Source: Bacteroidia bacterium
GTDB taxonomy: Bacteria > Bacteroidota > Bacteroidia > CAIKAF01
Reading direction: 5' to 3'
Assembly: GCA_030427255.1 (NCBI GenBank)
Contig: JAUHWY010000013.1
Span: 1-64,000, forward strand
Length of the DNA: 64,000 bases
Positions within the stretch are counted from its first letter, which is position 1; each line of letters opens with the position of its first letter. A model generated the notes under the pieces. That model had not been told where the DNA came from and searched no databases. It was given only the letters and a program-made list of their open reading frames with translations. Positions 10,409 to 19,400 of this stretch are shown piece by piece. The position numbers and the translations under genes are program-made.

Positions 10409-11968
10409 CTACTTTTCTGAGTATAAGCTTTTTATACGATAGTGGAACTGGTCAAAAATCATGAATCGATGCAAGATGTTTCGATACCTGCCGGGTTCAA
10501 ATTCCGTGAGTTCAAAGGCTGCGGGACCGTCTTCGTTGAGAGGGCAATGCAATGCCAGGCGTCCATAGGCGTTCCATTGGTGCATTAACAGTTTTGCCAA
10601 CTCAAAGCCTTGCACTGCAAAGTAGTCAGGCTCCAACTCATATTGGTGGCGGTAGCGGTTTCTGAAGGCTTTGGTGAGGCTGTCCTGCCATGCATGCTGG
10701 TAGGGGGCGGGCAGGTGCAAGTTCATGCGGTCGTAATAGCCTACTTCCAAAATTTGAAAGTTTATCCATGCTTGTCGGCCTACCAACAGCAGATCGTCCT
10801 TTTCTTTAAGCAATCGATTGAAACCGGTCAAAAAGTTTTTTACATCCAATTCGCCTGAGCGCGTCAAAATAACGATTGATTTATGTTCAGAATGCAATTC
10901 AGCATAAACCGAAGAGGGTCTAAATGCGGGTTGCCGAACCCGAGTACTGTCGCTGCCTAAGGTTTCAAATAGTATGCGTTTAATTTTGTTGTGGCTTATG
11001 CTATCGCCTTTATTTTGGTTTTGAACCAGCACCACTTGAGCGTTGGGGTACCAAGTTCTAAAGTATCCAAACAGTTCGCGCCAATGGCTGTCCTCGGTGG
11101 GCGTGAGCTGAACGGTAGTGCCGGGTGCCTTAGAAATGTCGGGACTTTGGCTGAAGGGGGAAATCAGCGGTCGGCCTGCTGAGCTAAGTGCTTGTGCTGC
11201 AGTAAGGAATTTGTCGGTAAAAAGGGGGCCAACCACCACATCCGGAGTGTCCTTGTTTGTTATCCAATTTCCGGTATTAAGTCGGGATTCCCAAGAAGGG
11301 TTTTGGGTGTCGAAAATACTTAATTGCACATCTCCTGCCACAGGACTTAAGCTGTCTAAGCCTATTTTAAAGCCTTGGTAAAAGGATGCCGCCAAAGAAG
11401 CTCCCGGCTCAGCGCCGCCGCCAAAAGGAAGCATGAGGCAAACCCGGAGGGCTCGAGTTCTTTTTTCAACTATTTCGCAAGGGACAGCCTTGGGGAGCTC
11501 CAAGCGCGCCAGCCCGGCAGTGTCTTTTTGTCCTTTTTTGGCTTGAGCGGTATCCGGCACTGTTTTTTGGCTGCTTTGGTGCTTTTTGGAGCGAATGTGC
11601 AGCGATTGCCCGGCTTTGAGGCCTTGTCTTAGGGATGGGTTCCAAATCAACATGCTGTCGATGCTGACTTCATAGTACCGGGAAAGTCCATAAAGGGTCT
11701 CTCCTTCTTTCACCAAATGGGAAATGAATCCGGGGGGAGCATCTTGCTGTGGACTTTGGCTTGATGCGATGGAGGGGATGCGGAGCATCATTCCCGGTTG
11801 CAAGCCTTCTGCCGCCTCGGGATTCATTTGAATGAGGGTATCTACAGTGGTTTTATAGGTCTTGGAAATGCCGTACCAAGTATCTCCTGCTTGCACTTGG
11901 TGTACCTGCTGTGCACGAGCAGCAACTGCCAAGATTAAAAACAAAATGAGCCCAAAGCCTTTTTTCAT
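10409..11968 (-). CDS. Lipid- or wall-associated LysM protein with periplasmic-binding-protein fold
   Basis: Start placed at ATG 11968 (MKKGFGLILFLILAVAARAQ, a clean signal peptide with an AGGAAAAAG stretch in front); an upstream in-frame ATG at 11998 would overlap guaA and spoil the signal peptide. The 519-residue product has two LysM modules (QVQAGDTWYGISKTYK near 25 and LVKEGETLYGLSRYYE near 83), which bind peptidoglycan. From about residue 175 a type I periplasmic-binding fold follows, like ABC branched-chain amino-acid receptors (VCLMLPFGGG, SLDSLSPVAGDVQLSIFDT). No permease is nearby, so a sensory or structural wall role is more likely than transport. It lies 20 bases after guaA, so the two are probably co-transcribed. 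Function unproven. Confidence 0.85.
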   Translation of the reverse strand: MKKGFGLILFLILAVAARAQQVHQVQAGDTWYGISKTYKTTVDTLIQMNPEAAEGLQPGMMLRIPSIASSQSPQQDAPPGFISHLVKEGETLYGLSRYYEVSIDSMLIWNPSLRQGLKAGQSLHIRSKKHQSSQKTVPDTAQAKKGQKDTAGLARLELPKAVPCEIVEKRTRALRVCLMLPFGGGAEPGASLAASFYQGFKIGLDSLSPVAGDVQLSIFDTQNPSWESRLNTGNWITNKDTPDVVVGPLFTDKFLTAAQALSSAGRPLISPFSQSPDISKAPGTTVQLTPTEDSHWRELFGYFRTWYPNAQVVLVQNQNKGDSISHNKIKRILFETLGSDSTRVRQPAFRPSSVYAELHSEHKSIVILTRSGELDVKNFLTGFNRLLKEKDDLLLVGRQAWINFQILEVGYYDRMNLHLPAPYQHAWQDSLTKAFRNRYRHQYELEPDYFAVQGFELAKLLMHQWNAYGRLALHCPLNEDGPAAFELTEFEPGRYRNILHRFMIFDQFHYRIKSLYSEK

Positions 11969-11988
11969 AATTCTTTTTCCTGCAATTA

Positions 11989-13527
11989 TCATTCCCATTC
12001 AATAGTGGCGGGTGGTTTAGAGCTAATGTCGTACACTACACGATTCACCCCCGGAACTTGGTTTATGATGCGGTTCGAAATTTGCCGCAAAAATTCATAA
12101 GGCAAATCTACCCAATCGGCAGTCATGCCATCGGTGCTGCTTACGGCCCTTAGAGCCACCGCATGTTCGTAGCTGCGTTCGTCGCCCATTACTCCCACCG
12201 ATTTTACCGGTAAAAAAATGGCCCCTGCTTGCCAGATTTGATCGTATAAACCGGCAGATTTGAGTCCTTCAATAAATATATGGTCTACTTGTTTTAATGC
12301 TTCTAAGTTTTTTTCGTCGATGGCGCCCAGCATGCGAATGGCAAGTCCCGGACCGGGAAAAGGGTGCCTTTGCAAAAAGGGCGCTGGAATGCCTAAACTT
12401 TGGCCCATTCTTCGTACTTCGTCCTTAAACAAACTTCTCAAAGGTTCCAGCACCTTTAGTTTCATCTGTTCTGGTAGGCCTCCCACGTTGTGGTGGCTTT
12501 TTATGGTAACCGAAGGGCCATTTACAGAGACAGACTCAATCACATCTGGATAAATGGTGCCTTGCCCCAAAAAAGAAATGCCTGCTAATTTCGAGGATTC
12601 TTTTTCGAACAGCTCAATAAACAGCCTTCCGATGATTTTTCGTTTTTTTTCGGGGTCGCTTACTCCTTTTAATTCCTTTAGGAACATTTCTTTGGCATCA
12701 ATCCGCTTTACCGGAAGTTGGAGTTCGCGGTAGGCTTCCATTACCTGGTCGCCTTCGTTGAGTCGGAGCAAGCCGTGGTCCACAAAGAAGCAATGCAGTT
12801 TGGAGCCAATGGCTCGGTGGATTAAGGTGGCTGCCACGGTAGAGTCAACTCCGCCCGAAAGGGCCATAGCAACTTCGGCTTCGCCTACTTTTTCTTGTAT
12901 GGCAGCAATGGTTTCTTCAATAAAAGCTCCGGGTGTCCAATCGCCGGTGCAGCCACAAATATCAAACAAAAAGTTTTTGAGCAATTGGCTGCCTTGGGTG
13001 GAGTGGTAAACTTCGGGGTGGAACTGCAAGCCAAACCAAGGTTTTTCTTTGTGGGCATAAGCCGCCACAGGAATGTCCTCGGTTCGGGCGATTACTTCAA
13101 TTTCGGCTCCCGGGTCAACGATGGAATCGGCGTGAGACATCCAAACTTGACTTGGGTTTTCAAGGCCATTAAACAGTGCATTGCTTTGCTCAGCCCATAC
13201 TTTGGATCGGCCGTATTCTCGGTGTTTAGAAGCCTCTACTTGTCCTCCGCAGTGTTGTGCCATCCATTGAGCGCCATAGCAAATCCCTAAAATAGGTAGC
13301 CCGGTTTTTAGCCAGGCTGCTTGGGGTGCGGGAGGGTTTTCTTGTCGGACACTGGCCGGGCTTCCTGAAAAAATGAGTCCTTTAATCTGGGACAAATGCT
13401 CTTTTACCTCTTCCCAAGGGGTAGAAAAGGGAAGGATTTCGCAATATACCTGATGTTCACGCAACCTTCTTGCAATGAGCTGCGTGTATTGCGAACCAAA
13501 ATCTAAAATGAGCATTCGCTGGTGCAT
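11989..13527 (-). CDS. guaA: GMP synthase (glutamine-hydrolysing)
   Basis: Converts XMP, ATP and glutamine to GMP, the last step of guanine nucleotide synthesis in the cytoplasm. The class I amidotransferase domain shows LDFGSQYTQLIARR, the nucleophile in LGICYGAQW (Cys near residue 83) and FHPEVYHS. The ATP-pyrophosphatase domain shows SGGVDST, and the C-terminal dimerisation domain ends NRVVYDISSKPPATIEWE. The length (about 512 residues) is normal. Start chosen at ATG 13527 (MHQRMLILDFG) rather than 13548, because a near-consensus -7 box (AAACTTTG) ends four bases before it. The LysM gene follows 20 bases downstream. Confidence 0.97.
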   Translation of the reverse strand: MHQRMLILDFGSQYTQLIARRLREHQVYCEILPFSTPWEEVKEHLSQIKGLIFSGSPASVRQENPPAPQAAWLKTGLPILGICYGAQWMAQHCGGQVEASKHREYGRSKVWAEQSNALFNGLENPSQVWMSHADSIVDPGAEIEVIARTEDIPVAAYAHKEKPWFGLQFHPEVYHSTQGSQLLKNFLFDICGCTGDWTPGAFIEETIAAIQEKVGEAEVAMALSGGVDSTVAATLIHRAIGSKLHCFFVDHGLLRLNEGDQVMEAYRELQLPVKRIDAKEMFLKELKGVSDPEKKRKIIGRLFIELFEKESSKLAGISFLGQGTIYPDVIESVSVNGPSVTIKSHHNVGGLPEQMKLKVLEPLRSLFKDEVRRMGQSLGIPAPFLQRHPFPGPGLAIRMLGAIDEKNLEALKQVDHIFIEGLKSAGLYDQIWQAGAIFLPVKSVGVMGDERSYEHAVALRAVSSTDGMTADWVDLPYEFLRQISNRIINQVPGVNRVVYDISSKPPATIEWE

Positions 13528-13531
13528 GGTA

Positions 13532-13539
13532 CAAAGTTT
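13532..13539 (-). promoter_or_regulatory. -7 box four bases before guaA start
   Basis: Minus-strand AAACTTTG (one mismatch to TAnnTTTG), then TACC, then ATG. This is the same four-base spacing as at several other genes here and predicts a leaderless transcript. A second candidate, TATATTTG, lies about 150 bases upstream. Confidence 0.4.
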
Positions 13540-13796
13540 TGAAACCAAATGGCCGATGTAGGAATATGCTTCACCTTTTATGTTGTTTAAACCAAATTTC
13601 TAAGCCCATGCAATGGTGCTTTACTTCTGAAAAGGTTTACCGTAGGAAAAAACAATAATGCCACAAGGCCACCCTGCAAATATAGGCAGCTTGACTTTGC
13701 CTGCCTTTACATTTTTACCAACACCTATTAACACTTCAGCAGCATTCAGGTGGCTAAGAAGTATGTAAATGACTTGTAAAGGCCGCACCGCAAGCT

Positions 13797-15773
13797 TTAA
13801 TCGGCAAGAATAACAAACTCGGTTCGCCTGTTTTTGGCTCGACCTTCTTCGGTTGCATTATCAGCCACCGGCTCACTTTGGCCAAATCCTCTGCTTTCTA
13901 AGCGCTGCTCATCAATGCCCATAGACATTAAATAGGCCTTAACCGCATCAGCTCTTGCTTGTGAAAGCTCAAGGTTTTGAGCAGCTTGGCCAACGTTGTC
14001 GGTATGCCCATGAATGCCCACCCTTAGGTTTGGTTTTTTGGCTAGCCATTCACCAAAGCCTCGAATGTTTTTAATGGCGGCCTCGTTCAACTCGGAAGAA
14101 TTGGTGGCAAAAACAATGTCTTGAAGGCGGTATGCGGCTCCTTCTTTAATGGGGCCGGAGCTGAGTTTAACCCTGGTATCTGGGCTTGCTTCCTTTGGTT
14201 TGATGGTGGTAGAAGCATAGGCCAAACCTTCAGACTGGACGGTGACCCTATGTTCGGCATCTGCTGCTACAATAGCCACAAAGCTTCCGTCGGTGGAGTC
14301 GGCCTGAAGTCTGGTTACTTCTTGTGTAGTTTCGTTTTTTACTTCAATTACTCCACCCAGGGGATTGCCGTCGGAATCTTCCAGTGCGCCTTCCACCAGC
14401 ATCACCTTTTCGGGGCGTGCGGCGGGATGCAATTCAAACGAAAACAAATCCAAACCACCTTTTCCCAAGCGCGTGCCATTTGGTAGACTCAATTGATTGG
14501 TCGAAAAGAAGCCTGTTTTGCCGTCCAAGGAAACAAAAAAGCTAACCTCGTCGCCTTCGGTATTTATGGGGTACCCTATATTGACCGGTTCTTTCCAGCT
14601 GCAATCGCTGTTTCTTTTGGTATAGAAAATATCGTAGCCCCCCAAGCCTTTGTGGCCTTTAGAGGAAAAATACAAGGTTTGACTATCGCTGTGCAAAAAA
14701 GGCGTGAGCTCATTTTGGTCTGAATTAATTACCGGCCCCAGGTTTTCGGGTTTGCTCCAACGGCCTAGCTCATCGCGGGTAGATATATATAAGTCGGTGC
14801 CTCCCAGCCCTCCCCCTCGAGCAGAGGCGAAAATCATGGTATTGCCATCATAGCTTACGGTAGGTTGGGAGTCCCAGGTGCTGGAATTAACCACACCACC
14901 CAAATTTCGTAGTGGAGCCCACCGGTATTTGTCCCAATAGCTGGTCCAAATGTCGCAGGCCTCAGCAGCATTGTTGGTGCAGACCACAAAATACATGGTT
15001 TTGTTGTCGGCCGTAACCGATGCTGCGCCGTTGGTATGTTCCATATTGAATGGCCTGGGCATTTCCTCTCCTAATTCCCAAGCACCATCTGCCTTTCTTT
15101 TGCTTCGGTAAAAAATCTCTACACCTATGGGTTCAGCTGAGCTTCCGGCAATTCCACCTCTAGGTTTCCGTAGTTCTTTTCGAGTGAAATAAATGTATTT
15201 ATTGTCTGGAGCCAAAGAGGCGGAGTACTCGTCTTTTTCGGTGCAAATATCGGCTACGGCTTTAGGGTCAAAGGGCACCGGATTTTTCTTTAAATCGCCT
15301 TCCTTTTTCCAAAGGGGCAAGTTTTGCTTAACCTCCTCGTAGCTAGCGTCCGAAAAATCGTCGAAGGTCAAAAACTTTTCCCAAGCAGCCACCGCTTCAG
15401 GGATTAGTCCCAAGGTATATTTCATTTTCCCCATATAGAAATAGGTATAGGGACTGTATTCGGGACACAATTCGGCCACGGCTTCAAAGGCTTGCAAGCT
15501 TTCGTCAAAGCGTTCTGCCAACCAGGTTTTTTTTGCAAGCAAAAATTGGGCTTCAACGCAGGAAGGATCGCTTTCTACGGCCTTGCGCAAAAACATGCGT
15601 TGTTCGCCTGATATATCGGATTTCTCTACTTTTTTCAGCCATTTTTCGGCGTCTTTGGAGCAGGATTCCGGGCAGGCCTCCGGATTCACCTTCCATAGTT
15701 GGGGCAGGGCTTGTCCGCTTGTGAGCAATAGCAGTGCCAAAGCCAACCAGAAACGAGTAATCGTGTGCATCAT
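13797..15773 (-). CDS. PorE-like outer-membrane/peptidoglycan-anchored OmpA protein (TPR, PD40, CRD, OmpA)
   Basis: The 658-residue product has a signal peptide, TPR-like helices (about residues 40-150), a PD40/WD40-like beta-propeller (about 170-460; SLAPDNKYIYFTR, TPFLHSDSQTLYFSS, SFFVSLDGKTGFFST), a carboxypeptidase-regulatory-like domain (about 465-535) and a C-terminal OmpA peptidoglycan-binding domain (IHGHTDNVG, LSQARADAVKAYL, NRRTEFVI). This is the domain order described for PorE of the type IX secretion system, which ties the T9SS to peptidoglycan. Many OmpA/PD40 proteins of Bacteroidota share the layout, so assignment as the actual PorE is inferred. It is probably monocistronic. The start could be either of two adjacent ATG codons (15773 or 15770). 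Confidence 0.85.
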   Translation of the reverse strand: MMHTITRFWLALALLLLTSGQALPQLWKVNPEACPESCSKDAEKWLKKVEKSDISGEQRMFLRKAVESDPSCVEAQFLLAKKTWLAERFDESLQAFEAVAELCPEYSPYTYFYMGKMKYTLGLIPEAVAAWEKFLTFDDFSDASYEEVKQNLPLWKKEGDLKKNPVPFDPKAVADICTEKDEYSASLAPDNKYIYFTRKELRKPRGGIAGSSAEPIGVEIFYRSKRKADGAWELGEEMPRPFNMEHTNGAASVTADNKTMYFVVCTNNAAEACDIWTSYWDKYRWAPLRNLGGVVNSSTWDSQPTVSYDGNTMIFASARGGGLGGTDLYISTRDELGRWSKPENLGPVINSDQNELTPFLHSDSQTLYFSSKGHKGLGGYDIFYTKRNSDCSWKEPVNIGYPINTEGDEVSFFVSLDGKTGFFSTNQLSLPNGTRLGKGGLDLFSFELHPAARPEKVMLVEGALEDSDGNPLGGVIEVKNETTQEVTRLQADSTDGSFVAIVAADAEHRVTVQSEGLAYASTTIKPKEASPDTRVKLSSGPIKEGAAYRLQDIVFATNSSELNEAAIKNIRGFGEWLAKKPNLRVGIHGHTDNVGQAAQNLELSQARADAVKAYLMSMGIDEQRLESRGFGQSEPVADNATEEGRAKNRRTEFVILAD

Positions 15774-15893
15774 GTGGGTTATAACGTTTCAAAAACGATT
15801 TTGGTGCATAAAAATAAGGACTCTTCAAGGAGTTTGATTCTCAAGGATGCAGGACTTATCAACGATTTTTTTTCTTAATTATCTGCTATTTTG

Positions 15894-15925
15894 TTTGGCA
15901 TAATCCCGACTAGCTTTTACATTTG
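15894..15925 (+). promoter_or_regulatory. Promoter of tRNA-Lys (TTTG-N20-TACATTTG)
   Basis: TTTG at 15894-15897, a 20-base spacer and TACATTTG at 15918-15925 match the Bacteroidota housekeeping promoter. Transcription would start near 15930, about 14 bases before the mature tRNA. This is the cleanest two-box promoter in the window and serves as a reference for the others. Confidence 0.8.
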
Positions 15926-15943
15926 CACTCCCAATTCGACAAC

Positions 15944-16017
15944 GAATCCTTAGCTCAGTTGGCTAGAGCACAACACTTTTAATGTTGGGGTCCTGGGTTC
16001 GAGCCCCAGAGGATTCA
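15944..16017 (+). tRNA. tRNA-Lys (anticodon TTT)
   Basis: A full cloverleaf can be drawn: acceptor GAATCCT/AGGATTC, D stem GCTC/GAGC with AGTTGG in the loop, anticodon stem CAACA/TGTTG with loop CTTTTAA (anticodon TTT), T stem CTGGG/CCCAG with loop TTCGAGC, and discriminator A. CCA is not encoded (CTT follows). Confidence 0.96.
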
Positions 16018-16023
16018 CTTTTT

Positions 16024-16049
16024 AAAGCCCCGTTTTGGGGCTTTTTTTT
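16024..16049 (+). terminator. Terminator of tRNA-Lys
   Basis: Stem AAAGCCCC/GGGGCTTT with loop GTTTT, followed by a T run. Confidence 0.9.
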
Positions 16050-16055
16050 GTTTTT

Positions 16056-16226
16056 GGGCCCCTCCCTCTCTTTTATTTTTTGTTCCATGTCGGCCATCCC
16101 TCCAGCCCCCGGCATGGACCAAAAGGGCTGACTGGCTCGGCGGGCGTTCCGCAAAGCTCCACACCGCCAAGCCGGCATCCCTATTTTGGTCCAAAGCCGG
16201 TGGCGTCCGCTCTGTCCGGGGGCCAT
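16056..16226. repeat. GC-rich intergenic palindrome C (loop class 1)
   Basis: Arms GGACCAAAAGGG...GGCTCGGCGG and CCGCCAAGCC...CCCTATTTTGGTCC enclose the loop GTTCCGCAAAGCTCCA, which is found again in the palindrome at 37901-38066. It starts GGGCCCCTCCCTC directly after the tRNA terminator and ends CCGGGGGCC. Bases 16227-16443 hold only AT-rich leader sequence of the next gene. Confidence 0.8.
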
Positions 16227-16443
16227 CTTTTTTGGCTTTTGCTATCTATATCTTTTTTTCTAGACGCCATTTTTTTGTTTACAACTGGACGCTAGATTTT
16301 TCTTTCAATACTTGCTGTATGGTTTATTTTGACTGTATTTGGCGAAAAAATAGGGCACTTTAATAAGAAAAGACGGAACATTTCTGCAAGTATGTAATTA
16401 AAGTTTACTAATTTAAGGGTGATTTTTGAACAATACTAAGCGT

Positions 16444-19400
16444 ATGAACTGCATGGCAAACCAAATCCTAGTATTTAGTCTATTATTTTTGAGCAATCTA
16501 AGCCTTTGGGGACAATCTGCGCCTTCGGTTTCAGCCTCAAATTCTACCGTTTGTCCGGGTGAGGCGGTTACTTTAACGGCAACAGGTGCCCAAGGCCCTG
16601 TTTCTTGGTTTGCCGCACAATGCAATAGTCAGGTCATTGGCACCGGCAATTCCATTGTCGTTAATCCCACGCAAACCACCACATACTACGCAAATTATTT
16701 ATTTAACAATCAGCCTAGCCCTTGTGGAAGCATTCAAATATCGACCAGTTCAGCTCCAACAGCTCCGCAGGCTTCAGGCGCTAGTGTTTGTGGACAAGGT
16801 TCGGTTACGCTTACAGCTTCGGGTGCCCCCAATGGTTATGCCTGGTATACCTCGGCAACCGGAGGGTCTCCTATATCTACCACCAACAGCATTACCACTC
16901 CAAACTTAACCAATACCACTACGTATTATGTGGCTCAAATTGGTCAACCAAGCCAAGGTGGGAGTCAAACCTTTAACTTTACGGGTAGTGTCCAAAACTT
17001 TACCGTTCCTGCAGGAGTAAATCAAATAACGGTAGATGCGCGAGGAGCCGGCGGTGCATCCGAAAGTTCGGTTCAAGGTGGGTCAGGCGGAAGAATGGTG
17101 GCCACCCTTTCTGTAACTCCGGGAGCTTCCTATCAAGTGATCATCGGTGGAGCTGGACAACAATCCAGCTACAATCGTTCTGCGGGCGGTGGAGGCGGTT
17201 TCTCCGGATTGCTTCAAAACGGAAACCACATCGTATCCGCCGGAGGCGGTGGTGGTGCCGGGGGCTCCAACGGCGGAGGCAATGGCGGCAATGGCGGCGG
17301 AGGAAACGGCAGCAACGGAGGTTGTGGCTCCGGTGGTCAAGGGGGCGTTGGTCCCCAAGGCGGCGGGGCCGGAGGCACCGGATTTAGTAACGGCGCTTCC
17401 GGAAACTCAAACGGTGGAGGAAACGGAGGAAATGGCGGCAGCAACTGGGCCGCCGGCGGCGGTGGCGGTGGTTTTGGAACCGCTTTTGGAAATGGTGGAC
17501 AACAAGCCCAGGTTAGCGGCTCCGGCGGACGCGGCGGATTCGGCGGCGGCGGCGGCGGCGGCGGCGGTGGCTGGGGCAGCACCAACGCTAGAGTTTCTGC
17601 CGGCGGTGGCGGCGGCGGCGGCCATAAAGGCGGTGCCGGCGGCAGCATACCTTCCAATTGCGGCAGCGCAGGTGGTGGCGGGGGCGGAGGAGGCTCCAAT
17701 TATGCCATAAATGGAGCCAATGTTACCCAAAATATCACCGGAGGAGGCGCTTCTCAAAACCAAAATGGTCAAGTAACCATCACTTGGCCAGGCGCACCCG
17801 GATGTGCTAGTCTTAGAACCCCTGTACCCGTAACGGTAACCCCAATTCCCGATGCCAGTATTTTTGGTTTAGGGGGCAATTATTGCAGCAGCGACCCGGT
17901 TGCTTTACTCAGCTCTCCCAGCTCCGGAGGTGCTTGGACAGGTCCCGGTGTGAGCAACAATAATGCTCCTCAGTTTGACCCGGCAGTGGCAGGCGTTGGT
18001 ACCCACCAAATTATTCATCAAGTTTCGGTGAATAACTGCGCTTCTGCGGATACGGCCATCGTTCAGGTAACTCAAGGCCCCGATGCCATTATCCAAGGAC
18101 CGGATACCCTATGTATTGGCCAAAGCAGTGTTCAATTTTCTGTAGGTACAACCGGAGGAGTATGGTCAGGAACCAACATCAATCAAAACGGTCAAATGAA
18201 CTTGGTTGGGCTAAATCCCGGAAATTTCCAAACCACCTACTCTGTAGTTTTAAATGGTTGCTTAGGTGTAGACACCCTTCAATTGGCCCTGTTGGATACA
18301 CCCAATGTGAGTATATCGCTCCCAAATACCGTCTGTAGCAATCAAGGCAACCTTAATTTGCAAGCCAATCTTTCCGGGGGATCTTGGACCGGAGGAGCTA
18401 TAGTGGATTCAATTTTAGGTTTATTCGACCCTTCTTTAGGTGTAAATGATCCGAATGTCATCTATACCTTAAGTCAAAACGGTTGTAGTGGTCAGGCCAC
18501 GGCAACTGTTCCGGTGCAAGCTGCACCTCAGGCGGTTTTGAGCCCTATGAACCCGGGCTTGGTTTGCAAAGGCACAAATTTTCAATTTAATGCTTCGGGA
18601 GGTCAAAGCTTTCAATGGTTGTATGGTGGACAGGTAATTCCGAACCAAACAGGGGCTACTTTAAGGCCACAGAATTCAGGAAATTATGGTATAGTGGTAG
18701 TGGATGGATTTGGCTGTAGGGATACCATGAATGCAGGCTACCTAACCTTACTAGAAAGCCCCCAACTAAATGCTTTGTCGGCCAATACGGTTTGCGATGG
18801 AGAAGCAGTACAGTTTGCACACAGCCAACAGGTGAATAGTTCCCAAGGTGCAGTAATAACAGGCTTCGATTGGGATTTTGGAGATCAAAACATAGGGCAA
18901 GGAAATCAAACGCAACACCTTTACAGCCAACCTGGAAGTTACCAAGCGCAATTGGTGATTACCACCAATCAAGGATGTTCGGATAGCTCCACTGTGCAGG
19001 TTCAGGTGAATCCTAACCCACAAATTTCACCCCTGGTATTGTCGGATGTTTGTTTTGGAAATGTAGTATCCTTTAATCCCAATGTGAGTTTATCTAATGT
19101 TAATCAAGCCCAAATCACAGGCTATACTTGGGATTTTGGGGACAACAATGGAAGCAATCAATCCAACCCGCAGCACTTATATGCAGGCCCCGGTGTTTAC
19201 CAAGGTTACTTATTGGTTCAAACCAATCATGGGTGTCAAGACTCTCTAGCTATTAACCAACAGGTATTGAGTAACCCTCAACTGGATTCTTTGGTGCTTG
19301 AGTCCGGATGCGCGTTGGGTCTTTTGGACTTTCAAGCCTTTGGAAGCCCCGGAAGCACTGGAGGTCTTACCGGAACCTGGGATTTTGGTGATGGAAACAG

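Noticed and set aside
16035-16295. An 86-codon frame after tRNA-Lys
   Set aside because: It starts in the terminator and runs through palindrome C; noncoding.
17337-17699. A Pro-rich reading frame opposite the glycine-rich gene
   Set aside because: It is the reverse complement of poly-Gly codons, which always read as poly-Pro; there is no promoter or homology.
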